Source of the DNA: an uncultured Succinivibrio sp.
GTDB lineage: Bacteria; Pseudomonadota; Gammaproteobacteria; Enterobacterales; Succinivibrionaceae
Length of the DNA: 48,827 bases
NCBI GenBank assembly: GCA_900770725.1
Contig: CAAGLL010000022.1
Span: forward strand, 1-48,827
Direction: 5' to 3'
The translations under genes were made by a program, and so were the position numbers. Positions 42,122 to 48,827 of the stretch are shown here, piece after piece (the first letter of the stretch is position 1; each line of letters opens with the position of its first letter). The notes beneath the pieces are model-generated. The model made no database searches and had not been told where the DNA came from. It worked only from the letters and a program-made list of their open reading frames with translations.

Positions 42122-43144
42122 TTAGGCAACAGGGTGCTGCTCTTCCATGGACTTGATGAGCTCGAGGACCTTGTTGGAGTAGCCGATCTCATTGTCGTAC
42201 CAAGACACCAGCTTGACGAAGTGGTCGTTCAGAGCGATACCGGCCTTCTCGTCGAAGATGGAGGTGTGGGTGTTGTTGAGGAAGTCGGAGGAAACCAGCG
42301 GCTCGTCGGTGTAGTCCATGACACCCTTCATCGGGCCGGCAACAGCAGCCTTGATGGCATTGCAGATGTCCTCGTAGGAGGCGGACTTCTCGAGCACGCA
42401 GGTCAGGTCAACGACCGAGACGTCGAGGGTCGGAACGCGGATGGACATGCCGGTCAGCTTGCCGTTCAGGGACGGGATGACCTTGCCAACGGCCTTGGCA
42501 GCGCCAGTGGTCGAAGGGATGATGTTGTCCGCAGCGCCGCGGCCGCCGCGCCAGTCCTTGCCGCCCTTGGCAGGGCCGTCAACGGTCAGCTGGGTGGCGG
42601 TGGTCGAGTGGACGGTGGTCATGAGGCCTTCCTTGATGCCGAAGTTGTCATTGATGACCTTGGCAAGAGGGGCGAGGCAGTTGGTGGTGCAGGAAGCGTT
42701 GGAGACGATGTCCTGGCCAGCATAGGTCTTGTCGTTGACGCCGACGACGAACATCGGGGTGGCGTCCTTCGAAGGGGCGGACATGACAACGCGCTTTGCG
42801 CCAGCCTGGATGTGCTTGCGGGCAAGCTCGTCCTTGAGGAAGAAGCCGGTGGACTCGACGACGTAGTCGACGCCGATGTCGCCCCACTTCAGGTTGGCAG
42901 GATCGCGCTCGGCGGTGATGCGGATCTCTTTGCCGTTCACGACCAGGTTGCCGTTCTTGACTTCAACGGTGCCGTTGAAAGGGCCGTGCATGGTGTCATA
43001 GCGGAGCAGGTAGCTCAGGTACTCCGGGGCGAGCAGATCGTTGATGCCAACAACCTGGATGCCGAGCTCAGGGCGAGCAATCGAAGCACGGAACACAAAA
43101 CGGCCGATGCGGCCAAAGCCGTTAATGCCAACCTTGATAGTCAT
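42122..43144 (-). CDS. gapA: Glyceraldehyde-3-phosphate dehydrogenase
   Basis: 340 aa from ATG 43144 with GGAGG about 9 bases upstream. The NAD-binding start TIKVGINGFGRIGR and the catalytic Cys152 in SNASCTTNCLAPL are intact. It converts glyceraldehyde-3-phosphate to 1,3-bisphosphoglycerate in glycolysis. A frame to 43192 lacks a ribosome binding site. A strong promoter lies 50-80 bases upstream, as expected for an abundant enzyme. Confidence 0.96.
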   Translation of the reverse strand: MTIKVGINGFGRIGRFVFRASIARPELGIQVVGINDLLAPEYLSYLLRYDTMHGPFNGTVEVKNGNLVVNGKEIRITAERDPANLKWGDIGVDYVVESTGFFLKDELARKHIQAGAKRVVMSAPSKDATPMFVVGVNDKTYAGQDIVSNASCTTNCLAPLAKVINDNFGIKEGLMTTVHSTTATQLTVDGPAKGGKDWRGGRGAADNIIPSTTGAAKAVGKVIPSLNGKLTGMSIRVPTLDVSVVDLTCVLEKSASYEDICNAIKAAVAGPMKGVMDYTDEPLVSSDFLNNTHTSIFDEKAGIALNDHFVKLVSWYDNEIGYSNKVLELIKSMEEQHPVA

Positions 43145-43193
43145 ATATGGTATTCCTCCACCACAGTTGAATTGACTTTGTTTCGGTGTCACT

Positions 43194-43221
43194 AATTTAA
43201 ACTATACGCGTGAATTGTCAA
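43194..43221 (-). promoter_or_regulatory. Promoter of gapA
   Basis: On the minus strand TTGACA (43221-43216), 16 bases, TAAATT (43199-43194). The -35 is a perfect consensus. Confidence 0.6.
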
Positions 43222-43383
43222 TTGAAAGTTCAGCTTTCCTGAATGTTTCGCTCGATCGCGTTTCAATTGTTTCAAAAAGACTTGTTGCCGCAAAGTTGCA
43301 TCGAAAGGCGCAAGGGACGGTTTTTCTGATAAAAAGTTTCATTTTTTACCGCAACGGAAATTGCGGCGCGGCAGGTTGCGGAA

Positions 43384-45009
43384 TCAGCCGTCCTTGCCCT
43401 TCTTTTTGAGGGAGAATCCCTTCACCCCGAGCTTTGCGTTCACATATGGCAGGTCGATGCCGTAGCGGTCGTACTCAGGAGGAAGCTTGGGCAGCGCGGG
43501 CTTGAAGCCGGTGACGGTGCCGGGCTCGAACGGCCTTGCCCCGGAGGTGGGGTTGTAGACCTCGAGGATCTCGGCAAAGCTCTGGCTCAGGAGCGGCTTG
43601 CCGCTCATGAGCACGGTGCCAGGCGGTGTGATGGTGCCGTTGCAGCTGTTGCCAAAGCGGTTGCGGTCCTCCTCGCTGACCGAAGGATCGCCGTTCATCG
43701 GGCGGCAGTAGATGGCCCTGTCCTGCGCAGGCGCCGACCTGTAGGCCGCAGCTGCGGGATCGCCGTCGTCGAAGTACACCTCGCCGTACAGCTGCGAGGC
43801 GCAAAGCGAGACCATCTGCCTGAGCGCGAAGATCTCCTCGCCGGGCTTGACGCCTGAGAGCATGTAGTCGTAGAAGCCCTTGGCGCGGTCCTTGGCGTCG
43901 CGGCGCACCTCGAACATCACCGAGAACGCCAGATCGTGGTCGGGCTCTGGGCAGCCGATGCCCGCGTAGGTCATGAAGGCGTAGAAGAGCGAGCCTGTGT
44001 AGTCGCCTGCGCGGTAGGCCCTGCGGAAGAGGCTGTAGGCGTCCTTGAGCCCGCCGCTGTCGGTCCCGGCGTCGAGCGAGAGGATGGCCGCGGCGCTGAT
44101 CGCAGGCCCGTAGCCGCGGTCGGCCGCGGCGCGCAGGAAGGAGAAGCCGCGGTCGATGGCGTTCTCGTCATTGCTGCGCAGCGTGATGAGCCCCATGTCG
44201 TACAGCGCCACCGGATCCCCAGAGCGCGCAGCCGAGCTGAAGATCTCGTAGGCCGCCTGCATGTCGCGGTTCATGCCGTAGCCGTACCACTTGGCTGCGG
44301 CGGCCCTCACGCTGCCCTCCACCACCCCGGCGGCCGAGGCGGCGGTCCAGGACATGTACGCGCTCCTGGGGCTTAGGACCTGGCCCTCGCCCAGGAACTC
44401 CATGTCGCCGCGGCGCACCAGGCCCTCTGCCGAGTCGCGGGCGCAGGCGTCGGCGACGATCGCCTTGTAGTCCTCGAAGGACTGGCACAGGTCCATGGCG
44501 CGGTCGTAGATGGCGCGGGAGGCGTCGCGGCGCTCATCCTGGGGCACGTCCTCCACCGCCTTTGCAAAGTAGGTTTCCGCTGCGGCCGCGCCCTTGGCGC
44601 TGCCGAAGCCCAGCAGCGCCAGATCGCCCATCATCTCGTAGACGTAGCCCCCGCCCTGCTTGCGCATCGCGGCGGTCGCGTGCTCGGCGGCGTTCTTGAA
44701 GTCGCCGCGTGCGCATTCGACCCAGGCGAGGTAGGCAAGCGAGAGCGGCTCGCCGTCGGCGGTCGCCTTCATGAAGAAATTGGTCGCCTCGGGGATCCTG
44801 CGGTCGGAGAGCGCGTTGATGCCGGCGACTATCACCGACTCGCGCCCGGAGGCGACGTAGCCTGAGACGCCGGTGCCCAGGAACACCGTCCCGGCCGAGA
44901 ACATCACGGCCGCGGCGAGCGACACGGCAAGGAAGGTGCGGTGGTGCGCGACGAACGACTTGAACAGCCCCGCCTGGGAGGCATCGGCGCCATTGCCCTT
45001 CCTGTCCAT
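43384..45009 (-). CDS. Membrane-anchored Sel1-like repeat protein
   Basis: 541 aa from ATG 45009, which has GGGGGAG at spacing 5. One membrane segment at about residues 28-48 (FLAVSLAAAVMFSAGTVFLG) is followed by a long periplasmic part. Residues about 70-410 hold Sel1/TPR-like helix pairs: repeated A-x-x-G/A-Y patterns such as AAYEIFSSAARSGDP and AYSLFRRAYRAGDY. The last 130 residues are Pro/Gly-rich and end Lys-rich. It starts two bases after the MotY-like stop, so the two are one operon and may form a complex. The function is unknown; a scaffold in the envelope is likely. Confidence 0.65.
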   Translation of the reverse strand: MDRKGNGADASQAGLFKSFVAHHRTFLAVSLAAAVMFSAGTVFLGTGVSGYVASGRESVIVAGINALSDRRIPEATNFFMKATADGEPLSLAYLAWVECARGDFKNAAEHATAAMRKQGGGYVYEMMGDLALLGFGSAKGAAAAETYFAKAVEDVPQDERRDASRAIYDRAMDLCQSFEDYKAIVADACARDSAEGLVRRGDMEFLGEGQVLSPRSAYMSWTAASAAGVVEGSVRAAAAKWYGYGMNRDMQAAYEIFSSAARSGDPVALYDMGLITLRSNDENAIDRGFSFLRAAADRGYGPAISAAAILSLDAGTDSGGLKDAYSLFRRAYRAGDYTGSLFYAFMTYAGIGCPEPDHDLAFSVMFEVRRDAKDRAKGFYDYMLSGVKPGEEIFALRQMVSLCASQLYGEVYFDDGDPAAAAYRSAPAQDRAIYCRPMNGDPSVSEEDRNRFGNSCNGTITPPGTVLMSGKPLLSQSFAEILEVYNPTSGARPFEPGTVTGFKPALPKLPPEYDRYGIDLPYVNAKLGVKGFSLKKKGKDG

Positions 45010-45011
45010 GA

Positions 45012-45962
45012 TCACTCCCCCGTCCCGGCGCCGACGTCCGGCACCTCGGTCTCAAGATCGCGGTTGACCTTCGCGCTGTCGCGCGAGAGCGTCACCAGGC
45101 CGTTGCGGGCCTGGGGCGACTCGTCGGCAGGCTCGCCGTCGGCGTAGGCGGGCAGCGTCAGGGAGTTGAACTCCTTGACGGTTATCATCGACTCCTTGAA
45201 ACCCGCGTCGGTGTAGAACTTCTTGAGCGCATCCGAGCGCTTGCGCGCCAGCGTGATGTTGTCGTCCTTGGAGGTCATGTCGTAGGCGAAGGCGCGGATG
45301 GTGATGGAGTCCACCGCCTTGTCCTCCTTCAGGTACTCGATCTGCTGCTTCATGCGCTCAAGCGAGCGCCCGGTCAGCTCGTCCTTCTGGAACTTGAAGA
45401 CCACCGGGAGCATCTGCACGTCGGTGTAGCTCACCGGCAGCAGGCGCTGCTGGCAGTCGAGGTACTTGTCGTACTGGGGCTTGAAGCCAAGCGGGCTCAT
45501 CGAGGGGATGATGTTCTGCCCCGAGGCCACGGTCGAGTTCGTGTACGGCATGAAGATCTGAAGCCCCTGGCTTAAGGCGTTCAGGACCTTCCATGACACC
45601 GTGGGGCCTGCCCAGGCGTCAAAGCCTGAATAGAGCTTGATGCGGCCAAGCAGGTGCTCGGGGCCGCCTGACTGCCACTCCGGGCGGGTTGCGATGAAGC
45701 GCATGACCGAGTTCTGCGTGATCCCAAGGCGCGGCTTTATCGAGAGCGAGGTCTTGCGGGTCTTCCCAGAGTAGGTGCGGAAGACCGCCGTCCCGTAGCC
45801 CGGGATGTCGTTTACGAGATCGCACTGGATCTTCGAGTCCTGGACCGACCAGAGCTTCTTGGCCGTTGCGTCTATCTTTGGCTCGTAGCGGATCTGGGCC
45901 CAGGGCGCCGCCGACACGGCCAGGGCCGCGGCCAGCACGGCGGTTTTCATAGCAAAACGCAT
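45012..45962 (-). CDS. MotY-like protein with C-terminal OmpA-type domain
   Basis: 316 aa from ATG 45962; another ATG at 45974 is possible, and neither has a clear ribosome binding site. A signal peptide follows (about residues 1-20). The N-terminal domain resembles MotY: IQCDLVNDIPGYGTAVF aligns with its conserved CxL..IPGYG.A.F region. The C-terminal part (about 180-280) is an OmpA/Pal-like peptidoglycan-binding fold (FKFQKDELTGRSLERM, NITLARKRSDALKKF). MotY forms the T ring around sodium-driven flagellar motors. No flagellar genes are in this window, so a related envelope role is possible. Confidence 0.65.
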   Translation of the reverse strand: MRFAMKTAVLAAALAVSAAPWAQIRYEPKIDATAKKLWSVQDSKIQCDLVNDIPGYGTAVFRTYSGKTRKTSLSIKPRLGITQNSVMRFIATRPEWQSGGPEHLLGRIKLYSGFDAWAGPTVSWKVLNALSQGLQIFMPYTNSTVASGQNIIPSMSPLGFKPQYDKYLDCQQRLLPVSYTDVQMLPVVFKFQKDELTGRSLERMKQQIEYLKEDKAVDSITIRAFAYDMTSKDDNITLARKRSDALKKFYTDAGFKESMITVKEFNSLTLPAYADGEPADESPQARNGLVTLSRDSAKVNRDLETEVPDVGAGTGE

Positions 45963-46092
45963 TCGGACACCCATGACAAAATTCTGTCGCCTCAATTGCT
46001 GTTATTATCCAACAGCGTTCAAAGCAAAAACAATGCCAAAGGCCGCATTATGGCGGACAGCCCCATGATGCGGCCAAGGCTTAGGAGGGCTC

Positions 46093-47298
46093 ATGGGCAG
46101 CAAGGCGCTACACCTGATAAAGGGCGCGATGGCATTTGACGGCAGATCCTTTGAGCGGCGCGACATCGCCTGGACGGAGGGCGGCGCTTATGCCGATCCC
46201 AAGGACTGCTATTTTGGTGCTGATGCCGAGATCCAGGAAGGCAAGGGACTATATGTGATCCCGGGGCTTTGTGACATCCACCTGCACGGGGCCTGCGGGG
46301 CGGACATGTCAGACGGGGATCCAAATGGCCTCATGAAGATAGCAAAGTGGGAGGCCTCCCACGGCACCACCTCGTTCTGCCCTGCCACCATGACCATTGC
46401 GGAAGATGCGATCCTGAAGGCGATGTCCTCCGCCCGCGCCTTCTACGGGGAAGCAAAGGCCTCATGCTGGCGGGACAGCGATAAAGCTCCGCTTGCGCGC
46501 ATGGAGGGGATCTACATGGAAGGCCCCTTCATCAGCCGCGAGAAGTGCGGCGCCCAGGATCCCCGCCATGTCATGGATCCGTCAGTTGAGTTCCTAAAGC
46601 AGGCGCAGGAGGCCTCAGAAGGCCTCGTGCGCTTTGCGGTGCTCGCCCCCGAGGAGCGCGGCGCCGTTGAGTTTGCAAAAGGCGCCTTGAAGATGGGGAT
46701 CCGCACCTGCATAGGCCACACCGCCTGCAACTATAAGCAGGCCATAGATGCCTTCAAGGCCGGGGCCTGCGAGCTCACCCACACCTTCAACGCGATGCCG
46801 CCGATGCTCCACCGCGCCCCCGGGCCGATCCCGGCTGCGGCGCTGACAGGGGCCAGCGCCGAGCTCATCGGCGACGGGATCCACATCGAGGATCCCATGA
46901 TCGCGATGGCCTTCCGGATCTTCGGGGAGGAGAAGCTCATCCTCATCTCAGACTCGATGCGCGCAGCCGGCATGCCCGATGGCACCTACACCTTGGGCGG
47001 GCAGGAGGTGTTCGTGAAGGGCCGGGAGGCCAGGCTCCGCGACGGAACCCTTGCAGGCTCGGCCTCCTGCCTGCTCGCGTGCCTGAAGAACGCGGTGCTT
47101 GGTGCCAAAGTGCCGCTTGAGTCTGCCGTGGCCGCCGCGGCTGTGAACCCGCGCAAGGCCGTGGGCGCGACCTTTGATGGTGTCGGAAGCATAGGCGGCG
47201 AGGCCTCGTTCATCGTGCTCACCCCTCCTGAGGATGGGCTCAGTGTGCTCAGGATCGTGGTGCGCGGCACTGATGCCGAGGTGGCGCCGGGGCTTTGA
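46093..47298 (+). CDS. nagA: N-acetylglucosamine-6-phosphate deacetylase
   Basis: 401 aa with AGGAGGG ahead of the start. The metal-binding HxH is in DIHLHGACGAD (residues 63-65), a further ligand is Glu in YMEGPF, and His in IGHTACNY; the catalytic Asp is in LISDSMRAAGMPDG. It makes glucosamine-6-phosphate from GlcNAc-6-phosphate in amino-sugar use and cell-wall recycling. No nagB or nagE adjoins it. Together with the GH84 enzyme it hints at an intracellular GlcNAc route, though the two are not in one operon. Confidence 0.93.
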   Translation: MGSKALHLIKGAMAFDGRSFERRDIAWTEGGAYADPKDCYFGADAEIQEGKGLYVIPGLCDIHLHGACGADMSDGDPNGLMKIAKWEASHGTTSFCPATMTIAEDAILKAMSSARAFYGEAKASCWRDSDKAPLARMEGIYMEGPFISREKCGAQDPRHVMDPSVEFLKQAQEASEGLVRFAVLAPEERGAVEFAKGALKMGIRTCIGHTACNYKQAIDAFKAGACELTHTFNAMPPMLHRAPGPIPAAALTGASAELIGDGIHIEDPMIAMAFRIFGEEKLILISDSMRAAGMPDGTYTLGGQEVFVKGREARLRDGTLAGSASCLLACLKNAVLGAKVPLESAVAAAAVNPRKAVGATFDGVGSIGGEASFIVLTPPEDGLSVLRIVVRGTDAEVAPGL

Positions 47299-47383
47299 GC
47301 CTCCATTGAGTGGAGACGCGTGCCGTAATGGTTTAAGATCCCGCCAGTGCCGCAGGGGCGGCGCTAGTTTTGGGGAGATCATC

Positions 47384-48085
47384 ATGGGACAGCAGGATTG
47401 CAACGCGGCGGCAGATCAGAAGCAGGACGAAAAGCCGCGCATCTGCGACATCCGCCAGCGCTTCCGCGGCTTCCTCCCCGTGGTGGTCGACGTCGAGACC
47501 GCGGGCTTCGATCCTGAGAAGAACGCCCTGCTCGAGATAGCGGCGATGCCGGTGCAGCTGCGCGAGGACGGCGTGATGGTCCCGGGTGAGCTCTTCTCGG
47601 CGAACATCCGCCCCTTCGAGGGATCCGAGCTTGTCGAGGAGAACCTCAAGTTCCTGGGGATCGACCCCTATGCCGCCGACCGCAACCTGCGCGAGGAGGG
47701 CGACGCCATCCCCGAGCTCTTCCGCTTCGTCCACCGCGCCGTGAGGGCCGCGCACTGCAAGAAGGCGGTGCTCGTGGGCCACAACGGCAGCTTCGACCTC
47801 GGGTTCGTCAACGCGGCAGGACGCCGCGTAGGACTTGCCAAGAAGAGCCCCTTCCACCCCTTCACGGTGCTCGACACCTCGACCATCGGCGCGCTCGTCT
47901 ACGGGCACACCGTGCTCGCCCGCGCCTGCGCCGGGGCCCGCGTCGACTACGACGGCAAGAACGCCCACGGGGCGGCCTACGACACCACTGTCGAGTGCAA
48001 GCTCTTCTGCGCAGCCTACAACCGCTTCACCACCTTCTGCGGGCTCCCCGAGCCCATTCCAGACGATCTCAAGCCCCAGGCCTGA
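47384..48085 (+). CDS. rnt: Ribonuclease T
   Basis: 233 aa from ATG 47384 with GGGGAG at spacing 6; the frame open further left overlaps nagA and is not used. DEDDh exonuclease motifs are complete: VVDVETAGFD (Asp36, Glu38), GHNGSFDLGF, and NAHGAAYDTTVE (His and Asp). RNase T trims the 3' ends of tRNA and other stable RNAs. The family N-terminus RFRGFLPVVVD is clear. The first 20 residues are an extra hydrophilic stretch. Confidence 0.94.
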   Translation: MGQQDCNAAADQKQDEKPRICDIRQRFRGFLPVVVDVETAGFDPEKNALLEIAAMPVQLREDGVMVPGELFSANIRPFEGSELVEENLKFLGIDPYAADRNLREEGDAIPELFRFVHRAVRAAHCKKAVLVGHNGSFDLGFVNAAGRRVGLAKKSPFHPFTVLDTSTIGALVYGHTVLARACAGARVDYDGKNAHGAAYDTTVECKLFCAAYNRFTTFCGLPEPIPDDLKPQA

Positions 48086-48343
48086 GACAGGCGCATCAAA
48101 GCTTATTGCAGGGGCCGCATAATCCCCATGCAGCCCTGTGATCGCTTGTCTTTCCGAGCTTTCAATCCAGGGCTTAAGCCGTAAGCCTAACTGCTGGTGC
48201 GTGTCCTGATCGTTTCAGAATGCATGGCAACGCATCTAGAAAGCCCGTTTAATCCAGCACGGCAAATGCAAGATCCTGGCTGATGCTTATCTGTCTTGAC
48301 TGTTCTGAAAACTTCATGGCTTTTTCTAAACAATGACATGGGC
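48086..48343. other. Intergenic region downstream of rnt
   Basis: About 260 bases without a gene. GGCTTAAGCC near 48170 is a short palindrome. I see no convincing terminator for rnt. Confidence 0.4.
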
Positions 48344-48352
48344 TGGTATAAT
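48344..48352 (+). promoter_or_regulatory. Extended -10 promoter before the truncated AAA-ATPase
   Basis: TGG followed by a perfect TATAAT (48347-48352), the extended -10 form that can work without a good -35. The T-rich stretch upstream gives only a weak -35. The transcript would start about 35 bases before ATG 48394. Confidence 0.6.
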
Positions 48353-48393
48353 GCCTTTCATGTAAGACTAACTAAGACTTTGTTGAGGCCCCC

Positions 48394-48756
48394 ATGGCAT
48401 TGAAGAAAATCAAGATCGGCAACATCTCAATCAGCGGGGCCATGAGCGGCAACCTCGCATACGTCGACAAGACCAGGTTCATAGAGAAGCTTGAAAATGA
48501 CGCGGGTACCTGCGTTCCGGTCTTCATCCGCCCCTCCCGCTTCGGCAAGACATTCTTCTCAGACACGCTGTTCTGCTACTACGACAGGAGCCTTGCAGGG
48601 CAGTTCGAGCAGAACTTCAAAGGCACCTGGATCTGCTCGCATAAGACGCCCACGGCGAGTTCTTATTGCTGCATGCGCCTTGATTTCTCTGCAATCTCCG
48701 AAGATCCTTCCTTGGTTCTCTACTTTCCGGGCAAACAGCGTGCGCTGACGCCCTGA
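48394..48756 (+). pseudogene. Truncated AAA-ATPase-like protein (relative of the 25681 gene)
   Basis: 120 aa with GAGG 5-6 bases before ATG 48394. Residues 1-104 match the start of the 25681 protein closely: RPSRFGKT for RPRRFGKS, FKGTWICSHKTPTASSYCC for FKGTWIGSHPTPRASSYCC, and the DFS motif. After SEDPS the similarity ends abruptly and the frame stops 16 residues later. The rest of the ATPase, including Walker B, is missing from the remaining 70 bases in any frame. The break near 48705 therefore looks like a deletion or recombination junction. The promoter is intact, so a short product may still be made. Confidence 0.75.
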
Positions 48757-48827
48757 CAACCGGTTGTTAGCCAACTTGATTGTTCTTTAAATTTCCGTTC
48801 AAATTGCGATCTCGTACTTTTTCATGG

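Noticed and set aside
42134..43195. Long open frame antisense to gapA
   Set aside because: gapA is certain; the antisense frame has a low-complexity Val/Gly/Asp composition.

Overview
The window looks like a GC-rich gammaproteobacterium. The order tig-clpP-clpX-lon-hup-ppiD is the classic gammaproteobacterial chaperone/protease block, and rnt (RNase T), uspE-type and motY-type genes fit the same class. The DUF1703-type AAA ATPases and the anaerobe-like gene mix make a Succinivibrionaceae-like gut bacterium my best guess. That family assignment is inference.

Positions 1-16 kb are accessory DNA, probably one end of an integrative conjugative element (ICE). At the left edge is a tandem family of small secreted proteins (tail of copy A 1-105, B 195-790, C 1007-1381, D 1520-1881). 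Each complete copy carries a poly-G tract starting exactly at codon 15, inside the signal peptide. The tracts are 9, 10 and 8 G long, so C is in frame (ON) and B and D are out of frame (OFF). This is the layout of slipped-strand phase variation and is the most unusual feature of the window. Next come a small membrane protein and a Cys-patterned Sel1/Hcp-like lipoprotein. On the minus strand follow traF-traH-traG of an F-type type IV secretion system. Divergent from traF is an operon of a lytic transglycosylase and two proteins that resemble FlhD and FlhC, an arrangement like the SetDC/AcaDC activators of SXT/IncC elements; its leader holds a terminator-like hairpin. A P4-type integrase, a small protein and a two-winged-helix, replication-initiator-like protein complete the module.

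Positions 16-27 kb are mixed. A large CARF-type nuclease (Can1/Card1-like) stands without any CRISPR locus in view. It is followed by a small unknown gene and an AAA/DUF4143 ATPase behind a 36-bp palindrome. Then come core genes (a ketopantoate-reductase-like gene, sucC-sucD), a TraI_2/HD protein resembling MOBH relaxases, and an AAA-ATPase that lacks its usual C-terminal nuclease domain.

Positions 27-48 kb are mostly housekeeping. On the minus strand, in transcription order, are tig, clpP, clpX, lon, an unknown acidic protein, hup, a diguanylate cyclase, an MFS transporter, a UspE-like protein and ppiD. The cyclase-MFS-Usp block interrupts the usual hup-ppiD neighbourhood. Then come a GH84 glycosidase, gapA, a Sel1-like membrane protein with a MotY-like protein, nagA and rnt. 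The right edge has a truncated copy of the AAA-ATPase family behind a good promoter. I saw no rRNA, tRNA or CRISPR array.
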